Shown piece after piece: positions 47,918 through 60,133 of a stretch of 64,000 nt of DNA (its first letter is position 1; every line of letters begins with the position of its first letter). Below the pieces are notes generated by a model. It worked only from the letters and a program-made list of their open reading frames with translations, was not told where the DNA came from and did not search any database. Position numbers and translations under genes: made by a program. Source of the DNA: Chamaecyparis obtusa (lineage: Eukaryota; Streptophyta; Pinopsida; Cupressales; Cupressaceae); the NCBI GenBank assembly GCA_027943335.1, contig BSBK01006430.1, positions 436,501 to 500,500 on the forward strand. The letters run 5' to 3'.

Positions 47918-48456
47918 TTCCATATTTACCCTTGAATCACAATTGCAACAAGTTACACTTCGAGTTATATCTCTACCAAGTAAATATATCCTTCAAACAA
48001 TATGAGTTTGGATTTAGACCCTGTAACTATAACCAAGGAATCATATACATATATATACTTTCAATTATTAGGGTTAGTTAATAACAAGTAATAGTCTTTA
48101 AATCAACATATATCTACAATATTTGCATGTCACTTGTAATATTCCATGTTTTAAATGATATTTAATAATAAGTTACAATAATAATATTAAAAAGTAAAAG
48201 AATATAAAAAAATTAAATTATAAATATAAAAGAATAAAATTAGGCATAACCATAACTAAAATTTAGTTTAAGTTTGATTGATGGTCAAAAAGCATGATAT
48301 AAAAAATTTGTAACTCCCTCAACCATTAGATATAAAAGGGTCAAGATAAATGTATTTTAAAGGGAAATAAGGATGGAGGAAGGAAGAAAGAATGGAAGAC
48401 ATGAAACTTTAATGGAAGATAAAATAACAATGACAAGAAAATAAGAAATAAGTTCC
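47918..48456. other. AT-rich spacer
   Basis: No coding sequence or known repeat recognised, apart from AT-rich runs. Confidence 0.5.
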
Positions 48457-48460
48457 TTCA

Positions 48461-49464
48461 GGGTATGTGCAGGGTCATGGTATGCCAAACTAGGCCCTTA
48501 AGTGCCAATAAAAATTCAAAAAATCAAGTTTAGGCAAGTTGACATAAAAATTTGAACAAGTTATAAATATTATATCAAAAATATGTAAGAAGAGAATATC
48601 TACAAAATTGAATTTAGTTTATATGATAGTAGGCCTTTTTAAAAAAATAATTATTCTATATGTTGAAAATTTCAAATTTCAATGTAGAAGTACGAAAATT
48701 TCAGGAAGAAAATAAGAAGTAGGTGTATATCTGACCACCTTAAACACAATCAAATGATAATTTGTTTTTACAATATTCTAGATATAAGTAGTAGACTCAT
48801 GTCCAGATGTGACACATATTTTTTTGTAATTTTTTCTAACTAAATAATTAATTAATATTTTTCTTCTACAACTTTTCCAGAATACAAAAAATCTCGTGTC
48901 TGGCCATGTTAACTTAGTCTAAACTTTATCAAATTGAAAAAAAAAATTATTTTTCTTTGAGTAGGAAAATCATAGAATGTGACAGATGTTTTGGATTTCA
49001 AAAATGTTATACAGTTTTAAAGTTATAGCTATTTTTCAATAAGTCCATCAACTAGGACTAGAAAGATAACAAGTAGGTGTATGTGTGACCACATTAAAAA
49101 AAATAAAATGATAATGTTTTTTTATAAGATTCTAGATAAAAGTAGTATACTCATGTCGGGATGTGATGTATTTTTTTTATATTTTTTTTCCAAGTAAATG
49201 ATTAATTATGATCTTTCTGCTACAAATTTTCCTAAATATATAAAAACTCTCGTGTCTAACCTCCTTAACTTAGTCTAAACTTCATCAAATTGAAAGAATT
49301 GTTTATTATTATTGTATTAGATGAAGCATAGAATGTGATGTATATTTTAGATTTCAAAAATGTTATATTGTTTGAAAGTTATAGTTGGTTTTCAAAGAGT
49401 CTACCAATCAGGACTTTTTTTTCACATTGTCAGTTTTTGGAATACCATGATCCTGCACATACCC
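48461..49464. mobile_element. terminal-inverted-repeat element, 1.0 kb, non-coding
   Basis: The ends are GGGTATGTGCAGGGTCATGG and, reversed from the right, GGGTATGTGCAGGATCATGG, a terminal inverted repeat of about 24 bp. TTCA occurs directly outside both ends (48457-48460 and 49465-49468) as a possible 4-bp target duplication. The interior has no transposase and is mainly a tandem duplication. A single-unit relative lies inverted at 55065-55656. The superfamily cannot be named from this. Confidence 0.7.
48703..49410 (+). repeat. 354-bp tandem duplication inside the TIR element
   Basis: Two diverged units with a period of about 354 bp share AAGTAGGTGTAT, ACTCATGTC, CTCGTGTCT, CTTAGTCTAAACTT and TTTCAAAAATGTTATA in the same order. 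The relative at 55065-55656 has only one unit, so duplication happened in this lineage. Confidence 0.75.
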
Positions 49465-49477
49465 TTCAATAAGAAGA

Positions 49478-49700
49478 AATGATGAAGGGTTGTGACTCTT
49501 CAAAAGGGTGCTAATTATGAAATATTGTGACTCTTTCGAAGGGAAGAAATGAGGAAGGGTTGTGACTCTTCCAAATAGTGGTGATTATGAAAGCTTGTGA
49601 CCCTCTCAAAGGGCATAAATGATGGAAGTTTATGACTCTTTCTAATGGTTGTAATTGTCAAAGGTTGTGACCCTCTCAAAGGGCATAAATGATGAAGGGA
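49478..49700 (+). repeat. short tandem repeat block (about 65-70 bp units)
   Basis: The pattern GAAATGATGAAGGGTTGTGAC recurs with changes (GTTGTGACTCTT, GCTTGTGACCCTCTCAAAGG, GGTTGTGACCCTCTCAAAGG), about three and a half units. Confidence 0.65.
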
Positions 49701-50102
49701 TGTACCTCTCCCTCATATTGAAATATATAGAGGTGAGAAGGTTTCATTTGAGGAGACCATTAAAGGGAGATCAATTTGGGGAATATTATATTTTTCTCAA
49801 AGGCAACCATTAAAAGAGGTGACTCAATTCTTATGAAATTTGGTGACCCTTTCACCAATAATGTATAAAGAAGAATTCATTTTGAAATAGAAGAGAAATG
49901 TAATAATTCATTCTAATGAGAACTGCAGGGAAAGAAGATAAACGATAATGAATATTTTAATAGTTGAAGAATAGTGTAATGTCCCCAACTAGGAATTTAC
50001 TTAATTTACCCTAAAATTTCCAACTAGGTTTTGGATTGTGCTAGGAAATGGAAATGTAACCAAGTCTCTATAATGTCCCCTACAGGGAAGCCATCAATTC
50101 TA
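49701..50102 (+). other. possible LTR-derived segment with TGTAATGTCCCC
   Basis: TGTAATGTCCCC at 49975 and ATAATGTCCCC near 50080 look like the start motif of a plant Gypsy LTR, but no partner LTR or body is present. A TATA-like GTATAAAG lies near 49865. Confidence 0.3.
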
Positions 50103-51337
50103 TTGGGATTATGGAAAGATATGTACTGAGAGGGGAGGGATGAATTTGTACCTTTAAAATTTTTCAAGATTAAAAACTTTGTAAGCATAGATAACTTTAA
50201 CCAACTAAGTCCATTGTATGTAACATACATTCAAATATAACTAAAAATATAAATGCATGTAACCTAATCAATGAACCATTCATGAAACTTCATACACTTA
50301 ACACAAATATTTTGGTATCGCAAAAACCCTTGTTAGAAGGTAAAAACTGTGGTGGGGATGACACCCACAAAGCTTCACTACTACAATAATAGAGTATGCT
50401 GGTTAAGGCTACAAGATTGTGATCACTTCTAGGGATCTTACCCTGTTAGAAGTAATAATAAGATCAGATAGATCTACCTAGTTAGAGGATTTTATCAATA
50501 CAATATATGTGTGCACTCGATTAGGAGATTCACAATAGAACTGTTAGGTTCACTCTATTAAGAGATTTTGAATCTGCTACAATGGTTAAAGAGTAACTGT
50601 AAGATGTATCTATACTTAGAAACTCAAACTTGCCTGATTCAAATCTATGAAATACTATAAAGATATCATCTTGTAGTGATGTATATGTCCTTTTGTTCTT
50701 CTCAGTAGCCTTTTATCTGTTTTGAAAAACTGAATACTTCGATCAAATCCTTATGCCAAAAACTCTATCTGATCTTCAGATGTCCTTAGGTGCGGCTACT
50801 TCATGATGATACCATGTCATAATGACATCTTTACAAATTTTATATTAAACTAACTTGACCTAATTAGGCTTTTACAATATCTTAGAAAACCTAAGATCAA
50901 CAGTGAGAATAAATAACCTAGATCAACAATACATAGGAATCATCAACAATTTAATGATTACATCCATATTAAATTATGCCTCGATCTTGGTAAACCATTT
51001 TGTGATTGATGTGAACCATTTTCCTTGATGTTTGTGCCATTTCAAACTGCTATGTCATTTTCTATTTTACTTGGTGTTCACTACATTCACCACTTGGTAA
51101 TTAGTTGATACTTTGTTCATATGAATGTCAGGTGACCTTTGTGCTTAGTACTTAGTGATCATCTGGCTCAATAAGAATGCTCAGTCAAAGCTATGTTCGG
51201 TTAACTTAAGTAACTATCTTGTGTATTGCTCAATGTATAGGCTCTGTATTGTGATCAACTATCCTGTTTGTCTCCTTTACCGACTGAATGACTGAATGAT
51301 ACTAATGACAACCATTAATGCTCAAATAAGAGTAACA
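50103..51337 (-). repeat. LTR of a Copia-like element (minus), truncated element
   Basis: On the minus strand it starts TGTTACTCTTATTTG and ends near 50103 after CCCTCCCCTCTCAGTAC. It shares the CTGAGAGGGG motif and the GGTGGGGATGACACCCACAAA motif with the LTRs of 22304-29423. The polypurine tract TGCCAAAGGGGAGAA lies just outside, at 51338-51351. Only about 40 bp of the element interior remains before the next LTR begins. Confidence 0.65.
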
Positions 51338-51351
51338 TTCTCCCCTTTGGC
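51338..51351 (-). other. polypurine tract
   Basis: On the minus strand GCCAAAGGGGAGAA abuts the LTR start TGTTAC, the same arrangement as at 23359-23372. Confidence 0.65.
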
Positions 51352-51377
51352 ATTATTATCAAAACTTTTATGTATAT

Positions 51378-52682
51378 TGTTGGAGATTTGCGAGCAAGCC
51401 AGTGTTGAATGTATGTTTGTCATTGATGACAACATATGCTAAGCAGCATGTGTTGAAGACTCATGTAGAGAGTCTTGAGTATATGTTTCCTAGATATTTT
51501 ATTAGCATGATATCATAGACACGGAGGTTGATTATGACTGTAGAAAGTTATATAGTTGTTTATATCAATAGTGTTCCTGACAGGTCCTAGGAAGAGTTTT
51601 ATATGTGATTTTCAGTATGGTTATGATGGAGCCTTGCGTTTTTGTATTTGTGTAGAAGACATGTTTATGATGCTAAGTTCATGGATGCAGAGTTAGTTAT
51701 GTAGTTGAAGTTGATTTGTGATGTTTCCAATTGCCAGTTATAGTTTCCTGAGTTTATATGAGGGAGCTGACAATGTTTATATTGTTGTAGCAGTTGCGCC
51801 TATCATTTTGGTATGTGTGTTTGGTTTTGTGTTTGGAGAAGATTTAATAACATTTAGTTAAGAGTGCATAACATATTTTAGCATGAGAAGAAAGTATCAG
51901 TTAATTTGGTAGATCTGACAGTGTGAAGCGACGCGTCTACTCATATTGAGTTGTGCGGTCCTATTTATGTTGCATGCTTGATATAGCTATTGGAGATATT
52001 GTTGGAGAGTTATATTGTTTCTCTAATATGATTTCAAGTAATTTCTAGCATGCCAACTTGATTATATCATTTGGAGAAAGATACTTATAACCGATTAGTT
52101 ATGGTCGCTAAGAATGGCAAATAGTTGAAAGAGAAGAGCAGAGTAGAAGGTGTGAAGTATTGAGCCATCAGAAGAAGGTCTATATGAAAAAGAAGAGAGT
52201 GTATGCTATTAATTGGAACTGATCAAGATAATAGGTCTAACTTGCAATTCACCAAGATCCAGATATAGTTTGTATCTATTATGCAGAAGGTTGTAGCCTT
52301 CACCCTTTGAGCAATGTGCTCCTGGACACTGTGTCCTCACCCCTAAGAGGGTTAATTGTAAAAGACTCCTAACAGAGTCTAACCTTTGACCAAGTCATTG
52401 TACCTAATGAATTGTAAAGATCAACTCCTAACAGGGTTGTAAGATCTTCTAACAGGGATCATTATACTCTAGTGCATTTCATAGTGGGTGCTAATTCCCA
52501 CTGGGGTTTTTACCTATTTGGGTTTCCCCGTAACCAAAATTGTGGTGTTGTGTTAAGTGTTCACATATTGTGTTTATGCTTAATGTTCTTCTATACTTAA
52601 TTGGATAAATAATTGAATCTTGTAGATAACTGATTCACCCCCCCCCCCCCCTCTCAGTTATCTCTTGGGACTATTCCTAACA
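51378..52682 (+). repeat. 5' LTR of a Copia-like element (plus)
   Basis: 1305 bp from TGTTGGAGATTTGCG to CCTAACA, followed by a primer site. Near its end lies a run of 14 C (52638-52651) before CTCTCAGTTATC, in the position where the other LTRs have a G/C run. It carries the repeated 'AACAGGG' motifs typical of this LTR family. Confidence 0.75.
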
Positions 52683-52684
52683 AT

Positions 52685-52696
52685 TGGTATCAGAGC
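52685..52696 (+). other. primer-binding site (initiator tRNA-Met)
   Basis: TGGTATCAGAGC two bases after the LTR end CCTAACA, identical to the site at 28356-28367. Confidence 0.9.
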
Positions 52697-52739
52697 CAAG
52701 TGCCTCGGAGAGAAATTTTAACAGCTTGAGGTTGATCAG

Positions 52740-52884
52740 ATGGCATTCTTTAGAAAAGAAAGTCCTAAGTTTGATGGAGAGAATTATCTAGACTGGAAGA
52801 ACAAAATGATGACACATTTTTAGTGCATTGCTTTTGAGATTTTTCAAGTATCTACTAAAGAAGTTCAGATTCCCTCTTTAGCAT
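52740..52884 (+). pseudogene. Copia-type gag fragment
   Basis: The ATG at 52740 gives MAFFRKESPKFDGENYLDWK, the start of Copia gag (F-DG-NY--WK pattern). A TAG comes 28 codons in, where a Trp or Gln is expected. Homology ends at about 52884, where an inverted LTR begins. Confidence 0.75.
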
Positions 52885-53860
52885 ATCTTGCAAAGGAAGA
52901 ACCCTAGTGGGAATTGGCACCCACTAAGAATTTGCACTAGTGTATTATGATCCTTGTTAGGAGACCTTGCAACCCTGTTAGGAGTTGATCTTTACAAAGC
53001 TTTTAGTACAGTGACTTTGTCAAGGGTCAGACGTTGTTAGGAGTCTTTTACAATAAACTTGTTAGGGGTGGGGACACACTGTCCTAGAGCTCACTACTCA
53101 AGTGGTGAAGGCTACAACCTTCTAATCTCATATACACACTATATCTGCTGGATGAACTGGTGTTGTGACACTACTTGTCAGATCAATTCCTTTGATGCAT
53201 TGATTCTTTGACCTCTTACAAAGCTCTAATACATCTTAACTACTCTTCACACACTTCTTCTCTACTTATCTCAACTCTATATCAACTGCCATGCCTTATT
53301 ACAAAGGCGCATCTAATATTTATATGCGCTACCAAAATAATTAACTAGGCCAGCCTATAACCGATTACATACAATGCTTCCAATTGAATTGGCTCAAGCA
53401 TGTTTACATACAAACATAATTACATGTCTACAACCTAAATACAATAGGTGCATAGCCTTTACAAAACAATATTATCATCGCTAATCAAATTACCAATAGT
53501 CAACTGCATACTCTATTCTATTATGGCATTCATTGGCTGTACCTCTTCAACTGTCTGTATGTTCATCATATGGTCTCATCTGATCATGCACTCTTAGACT
53601 TAGAATGAATACATACATGCAAGCTTAACTTCAAGGGCGCATACCTTAACTAGGTCATACACATGTGCACTGATGCTCTAACCTTCTAGTACTCTGCTGA
53701 CTGTCTAGTCTTCTATACTTAGCCAAATTCTGATCTTCTGATAATGTGTGTTGACTCCAAAACACTATATGACTTTGTTTCCATAATGACAACACTATAT
53801 TTAGTCATACACAATAGTATAGTCAACTTTCCAATAGGGACTTCATTTCTCATATAATTT
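52885..53860 (-). repeat. inverted, truncated copy of the 51378-type LTR
   Basis: The plus strand starts AGAACCCTAGTGGGAATTGG and continues through CCTTGTTAGGAGACC and GTTAGGAGTCTTTTACAATA, the reverse complement of 52510 back to about 52330 and beyond. It lacks the last 170 bp of the LTR. The right limit near 53860 is approximate. Confidence 0.6.
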
Positions 53861-55064
53861 GGAGATGTTTTACGTTGATTTGGTTCTTGTGTACCATTAT
53901 CATTGTCAAAATTCCTTCATATTCAATCAGTGAATTGTCATTATCAATGTCCACATTTCCATTATCCACATCTACATGTTGATTTTAAAAACCTACATTT
54001 TCATCTTCAATCCCTATATTCTCATTTTCAATATGATTGTCATAAATCATTTCAAATTCATGTTCTTCTTCACTTGAAACCACATTTAAGGGTGGGCCAA
54101 TGCCCACATCTTTATTAATATTTAGCATACCTTGTCTCTTGTTCTAATGGGAAACCCTATCCATTTCTCTATACACTTCAATCTCTTCATTTGTGAGTTT
54201 TCTCTTCCATTTATAATTTTGACAACTACTAATCCCCATAGTGAGAACAAAAAGGTGATGCAAAAGCCTTTGATAGTAGATAAATACCAATGAAGAAGGG
54301 GTGGGAAAAGTGATTTTTTGTCTTCTACAACTACAATCATGTGATTCCCTACAGAAAAATGTGCTTCTTGGGCTAAGGGACCCAAAGAATAAATTTTTTC
54401 TTTTCAATGCCAGTAAAAAAAAGTGGATATCCAAAAATATCGGATATTCGATATTATTGAATATCCAAAATCTCTCTCTCTCTCTCTCCTTTAGGTATTA
54501 TTGAAGATATAATATAAATATTTAATAATTTAATATTGTACTATTATACAGTAGATAAATAAATAATAATATAATACAATAATAATATAAAAATTTATAT
54601 AATATTAATGCAATGCTATTATCATTTAATATTAATATAAAAAAAATTGTAATATATAACTTAAAATTGAAAAAAGTAGTCAATGAGGATTTAATATTAA
54701 TATAAATAAAAAATTGTATATATAACTTAAAATTGGAAAAAGCAGTCAAGTTAAAATGTTGAATTGGGTGGGAGATATTGGATATCCAAAATTATTGGAT
54801 ATCCAATTTTATCAGATATCCAATTAGGCTTGCTATTTTCCTTGGGCAATGCCAAATGTGAATGGTCAATCCAAAAGACGTGTTCACCATATTTGCTTTG
54901 ATCCCTAGACTTTGACCATGTAGCTGACGACCTTTTTTTCACCCAAAATTGATAAAATGAAAAGGGTTTCTTAAAGACATTATCAGCTTTCCATCAATAT
55001 AATTGTTGTCAAATTTTGAGTTTAGTAAGTAATTATTATTTTCTTTTAATTGAGTTATCTTTAA
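53861..55064. other. AT-rich spacer with (CT)n and short repeats
   Basis: Holds (CT)n at 54471-54489 and recurring GGATATCCAA-type words at 54430-54475 and 54775-54825. A local duplication at 54632-54735 is built on ATATAACTTAAAATTG. No gene seen. Confidence 0.55.
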
Positions 55065-55656
55065 AGTCCTAATTGACATATTGATTCAAAAACAACTATA
55101 ACTTTCAAACTGTTTAACCTTTTTGAAATCCAAAATATGTGTCACATTCTATGCTTCGCCTACTATAAGAAAAAAAAAATCAATTTTGTAAAGTTTAGAA
55201 TTAGTTAAGGTGGTTAGACACGAGAGTTTTTTTATTCAGAATAAGTTGTACAAGAAAATTCATAATTAATTATTTATTTAGGGAAAAATTACACAAAAAG
55301 ATGTGTCACATCTGAGCATAAGTCTACTACTTATATCTAGAATCTTGTGAAAATATATCATCATTTGATTTTGATTAAGGTGGTCAGATATACAGGTACT
55401 TTTTATCTTTTTCATGAAATTTTAGTACTATTGCATTGAAATCTAAAATTTTGAACAATTAGATTAACTTTTTTTAGACAAGGGCTAGTAGTTTAGAAAC
55501 TATATTCAATTTCCTACATATTCTATAGTTACAACTTTTTCACATAAGGTTGATAAGGTGTTCAACTTTTTACGTCAAGTTGACTAACCCTGATTTTCTA
55601 ATTTTTCATTGCCACTTAAGGCCATAGTTTGGTATACCATGATACTGCACATACCC
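55065..55656 (-). mobile_element. single-unit relative of the TIR element (one end lost)
   Basis: Reverse complement of the 48461-49464 family. It ends at 55656 with ATGATACTGCACATACCC, the terminal repeat. It has one copy of the 354-bp unit. The opposite terminal repeat is not found near 55060, so that end is truncated. Confidence 0.65.
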
Positions 55657-56158
55657 ATTATTGAGAAACATTCTTGGGTTAATCTTAACCAGGAGCAAGT
55701 ATAGATTATTTGGTTTATCCTTTATAGTAATGAGCCAAGATATATATACTCTTTTATATAGCCAAAGCTTAATGTTCATCAAAGATGATGACTTGAATCC
55801 ATTGTGAGTATGATCTTGGGATATAATACATAAAGAAAAGTAGAATAGAGTATTTGATGCTCTCAGTAGAAGGAGACATCTTCTAATTATAGCTACAATT
55901 AAGACAAACTTGAGGCAACATGTGTTGTAAAATCTACATAATATTGACCATCATTCTTGGGTCAAATCAGCTCTAGAGGAAGATCGATTTGATTACTATT
56001 TTGATGGATATATTTTTAATAATGATGAAATAATAAGGTATTAGGAGATAGTGTATGTTCCCAACCAAGTAGGGTTGAAGAAGATGGCCTCGAATGAGAT
56101 GCATAGTGATTCATATTCAACGTGAATCTTTGTGCATGACCAAGAAAGGGTGGATATG
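55657..56158 (+). pseudogene. Ty3/Gypsy relic, RNase H end and integrase linker
   Basis: The end of RNase H reads NRVFDALSRRRH near 55845 (family pattern N-VADALSRR). Then FDGYIFNNDEI and IVYVPNQVGLKKM near 56000-56090 match the linker of Gypsy integrases. EMHSDSYST near 56096 corresponds to the zinc-binding HHCC region. Stops are frequent. The frame continues after the nested element at 60139, with MRPLYFDQGLREM completing the zinc-binding region. Confidence 0.7.
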
Positions 56159-57125
56159 TAATGCAGTCAAGGTGGGTGGATCCAATTAAGGACTGACCAA
56201 CCTTGCAGCCAAACCAATATGCAGCAGAAATACACAATAAGAAGAACAGATCTGCAATGAAACAAATTTCTTTATTCATCAAAATACCAATTACATGCAA
56301 TGTGCTGGGCTGTAAGGCCTTCCCGATTACGGCCAATTACCATGCAAGTAATAGTCTACAAGATCTCATAGGATCTAAATCTTTTCCCCAACATTAGCAT
56401 CCATCTAGTCTAGGTCTGCAACAAGCAGCACACTGGTAGGCACCCAGGAAAGATCTGAACTTGTACTCAAACTTCCAAGCAATCTTCCTGCTCCTAAGCT
56501 CGTAGACTACTAACCTTCCAACCAACAATCTCATGCTAAACAACTACCCCAAGAATTCTATAAATATTGATTCCTAGCCACAAGTTGGCTAATGAAACAA
56601 TTAAATCTTACAAACAAATATTAAATGCTAAAACATCAATCGACTCTCACATAGCCTTAAAAAATAAATAACTCTTCAAAAGATGGCCCCAACGGTCATC
56701 AAATCCCCATAGAAGAATGCAACACGCTAGATCTAGGTCCCCACATGTCTAATGGTCAATCCATAACTTGAGGAGCACAACCCAAATTAAATGCACCAGT
56801 CGACGAAGCTGATTCATCCAAATAATCTAGTCAGTAAGCAAGAACACTAAGCAATAGAGGAAATAACCAAGCGCCAGTCAACTGACCATGCCAAGCATGA
56901 CCAAGCAACATAGTTATTATCAAGCACCAGTGAACCGATGCCTTCAGTCACCGAGCATTCTTTTAGAGATAGAGCACCCCGGTGACCACATAAACCGAGC
57001 AACTAGTCTCCCAAACCGAGCAAGAACTCTCCAAACCAAGATCAAAACTAACAATCTACCTTCAAATACAAACATATTTTTTGTTGATACAGGATTGCCA
57101 AGAATCCTAGGATGCTCCTGCATCA
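56159..57125 (-). repeat. 3' LTR of the gag-protease element
   Basis: Plus strand TAATGCAGTC...CTGCATCA, 967 bp. With these limits the target duplication is perfect; limits at TG (56162) leave it three bases off. Confidence 0.85.
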
Positions 57126-57599
57126 GACACCTCAGGTCAGAAAGATTTTCTCATAAGGAAATCAAGAACGCCTCAAGGGAATCAGAATAGGTATGCCGAA
57201 TCTATTCTTCACCCACATCTCTTTGTTCCCTTCATCCCAAGTAGTCTCCACTTCACTCACTATCTCATGCAGAAAGTCCTTCTTCTTTCCACCGTGCTTA
57301 TCCCCTCAGTCAGAAACTAATAGCAACCAACTCTGACTACTACCGACCACCTCGATGCTTCGGTAAGGTTCATCCTTCTCAGACTTCTCAATCAACTCAG
57401 TATCATCTGCATCTCTCTGTGTCATAAATGTCACCATCTGCTAAACCATCTTTGCTAGCAAAACCATCTATTTCTTAATCTCAACAAATTCTTTAGAGAT
57501 ATCATTCTCCTTCTCCTTCAAACTAGACTTAACAAGAATAGGTTCATCAACCTTCTACTCCTAAGGTTTGTCATAAGGACAACACCTGATAACTCCACA

Positions 57600-58150
57600 T
57601 CCTTTAACCCTTGTCTCCTACAAAGGTATCAGCTTATGCTGATCTCCTTCATGCCTAACCACATAGGTATTAGCATGACCATCAAACAAAACATTTCTGT
57701 CAAACTACCAAGGTCTACCGAGCAACAAATGACAAACATCCATCAGCAACACATCACATAATATCTCATCATGGTAAGATCCAATTTGAAACTTAACCAA
57801 GCATTGTTCTTCAACTCTAACCTTAGAAACATCTTGTATCCAACTAATCTGATAAGGATTAGGATGCTTCCTTCTTTCCAAATTCAATTTACTAACCATT
57901 TCATTTGAAACAAAGTTTTCAGAACTGCCACCATCAACTAGAACATTGCATACCTTATCTTTGCACTTACATCTGGTTCTGAACAAATTTCTTCTTTGCA
58001 TTGGTTCAGAGACACATGCATCCAATCTCCTAGTGACAAGGCATTTACCTTTCTCAAGAACATTCTCAATGTCTTCTTCAGCAGCCAATGCAACTCTTTT
58101 CTTAGGACATTGCCAACTTCTATGACTAGCTTCACCACAGTTATAGCAAG
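57600..58150 (-). pseudogene. gag zinc knuckle and aspartic protease
   Basis: The minus strand has a CCHC knuckle, CYNCGEASHRSWQC, at 58148-58107. The retroviral-type protease follows, with active-site NVLVDGGSSENFVS near 57940-57900 and the C-terminal LLLGRPW near 57710. The catalytic motif is D-G-G, found in a subset of Gypsy proteases, where others have D-S/T-G. After LLGRPW a FDRNVLFDGHANTY stretch is still recognisable, but stops appear and the frame dies by about 57600. Protease would process gag. The knuckle frame differs from the gag frame upstream, so one shift lies between. Confidence 0.8.
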
Positions 58151-58369
58151 TGCCAATGAACCCATTCTTCCACCTTCCTCTCTATCTAGCATTCTTAGTA
58201 GCTTGACCACTGCCAGATCCCATAGCAGGCTTAGGATTCTCTATCGCACTAATCTCAACAACAGTCTCACTAGTCTTACCACCTTGGTTCCTACTGTTCT
58301 GCTTTCCTTCATACTTCCTATTCAGCTTCTCTTCAATCTTTAAAGCCATCTAATAAGCATCATCAATTG

Positions 58370-59074
58370 TTGTCATCCGCACAGTAAGTAACTCTTCCTA
58401 AATACTAGGTCTCAAACCATAGACATACCTAGCAACCTTCTCTTTACCAGCTTCAGAATGACCAGTCCTAATCAAGATTCTATAAAACTCCTCGGTATAC
58501 TCATGTGTACCAATTTGTTAGTCTGCTTCAAATCTTGAATCTTCTTAAATATGTCCAATTCATAATCTACCAGAATGAATTTCTTCTTCAACTTGTCAAC
58601 CATTTGGTTCCACATAGTAATCTTCTCTTTTCCTCTTCTACCTCTTTCCAACTGAACTTCTCTCCACCAGATATTTGCATGACCCTTCAACTTAGTCTTT
58701 GCAAATCTAACCCTATCAGGATCTTCTATTTCTTCATACTCAAAGTATTCATCAATCTCATTGATCCAATCAATCAATTCTTCAGGCCTAAGGCTTCCAT
58801 CAAATGCAAAAACTTCAATCTTAGGTCTCTTCCCAATCTTAGACATAGCTTTCAAAATTTGATTCTCCTCTGAATCTCTAGCTTCTTCTATAGCTTCTTC
58901 AAAATGATCTTCCTCAGATTCATCATCACTATCCTATTTCCAGGTAGGCTTCTTCTTTCTCAATTCCTCTTGTAGGTCTTGCACTTGTTTCTACAAAGCC
59001 CTAAAATCATCAAGACAGAATTCTCTAGTAGCTTCTTCTTCTTCAGAGATCTCACGATTTCTCCTTGGAGGCAT
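58370..59074 (-). pseudogene. gag (Retrotrans_gag type)
   Basis: The ATG at 59074 gives MPPRRNREISEEEEATR, about 80 bp after the primer site. An acidic helical stretch follows. From 58855 the conserved gag region reads FDGSLRPEELIDWINEIDEY, FAKTKLKGHANIWWREV and MVDKLKKKFI, the family pattern of F-G----W------F, K-L-G-A--WW and W--M-----K-F. Two TAG stops lie in the N-terminal part, and further decay follows near 58470. Gag would form the particle shell. Confidence 0.8.
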
Positions 59075-59153
59075 CTTCAAATCAAGATCTAGATACACAA
59101 GATCCACTTGGCTCCAACAGGAATAGACTTTGCTCAAACAGGAACAAACTTCA

Positions 59154-59164
59154 CTCTAATACCA
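59154..59164 (-). other. primer-binding site, tRNA-Met-like
   Basis: The minus strand reads TGGTATTAGAG two bases after the LTR end. It differs from TGGTATCAGAG by one C-to-T change. Confidence 0.75.
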
Positions 59165-59166
59165 CT

Positions 59167-60133
59167 TAATGCAGTCAAGGTGGGTGGATCCAATTAAGGA
59201 CTGACTGACCTTGTAGCCAAACCAATATGCAGCATAAATACATAATAAGATCAACAGCTCTGCAATGAAACAGAAGTCTTTATTCATCAAAATACCAATT
59301 ACATGCAATGTGATGGGCTGTAAGGCCTTCCCGATTATGGCCAATTACCATGCAAGTAACAGTCTACAAGATCTCGCAAGATCTAAATATTTTCCCCAAC
59401 ATTAGCATCCAGCTAATCTAGGTTTGCAACAGGCAGCACACTGGTAGGCACCCAAGAAAGATCTGAACTTGTGCTCAAACTTCCAAGCAATCTTCCTGCT
59501 CCTAAGTTCACAGGCTACTAACCTTCCAACCAACAATCTCATGCTAAACAACTACCCCAAGCATCCTATAAATACTAATTCCCAGCCACAAGTCGGCTAA
59601 TGAAACAATTAAATCTTACAAACAAATATTAAATGCTAAAACATCAGTCGGCTCTCACATAGCCTTACAAAATAAATAACTCTTCAAAAGATGGCCCCAA
59701 TGGCCATCAGATCCACATAGAAGAATGCAACATGCCATATCTAGGTCCCCACATATCTAACGGTCAATCCATAAATTAAGGAGCACGACCCAAATTAAAT
59801 GCACCAGTCGGCCAAGTCGATTGATCCAAATAATCCAATCAGTAAGCAAGAACACCGAGCAACAAAGGAAATAACCGAGCACCAATCAACCAACTATGCC
59901 AAGAATGACCGAGCAATGTAGTTATTACTAAGCACCAGTGAACCGACACCTTCAGTCACCAAGCATTCTTTTAGAGACCGAGCACCTCGGTAACTACATA
60001 AACCGAGCAACCAGTCTCCCAAACCGAGCAAGAACTCTCCAAACCAAGATCAAAACTAACAATCTACCTTCAAAGACAAACATATTTTTGGTTGATACAG
60101 GATTGTCAAGAATCCTAGGATGCTCCTGCATCA
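59167..60133 (-). repeat. 5' LTR of the gag-protease element
   Basis: 967 bp, homologous over its full length to 56159-57125. On the minus strand it starts TGATGCAGGAGCATCC and ends GACTGCATTA. Confidence 0.88.

Larger units (their letters stand above)
56159..60133 (-). mobile_element. gag-protease-only LTR retrotransposon (Gypsy type), 3975 bp
   Basis: Two 967-bp LTRs flank a 2.04-kb interior, with the target duplication ATATG at 56154-56158 and 60134-60138. On the minus strand it has a 5' LTR, a tRNA-Met-like primer site, gag, a CCHC knuckle, an aspartic protease and the 3' LTR. RT, RNase H and integrase are absent. It lies inside the integrase of an older Gypsy element. The two LTRs are similar, with scattered substitutions. 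Confidence 0.88.

Noticed and set aside
52638..52651. Run of 14 C as a possible assembly artefact or functional site
   Set aside because: Related LTRs have a shorter G or C run at the same place, so it is an expanded family feature. Its exact length may be a sequencing error, but nothing more can be said.
28356..52696. tRNA-Met-like sequence TGGTATCAGAGC
   Set aside because: Only 12 bases match and each lies directly next to an LTR end. They are primer-binding sites, not tRNA genes.
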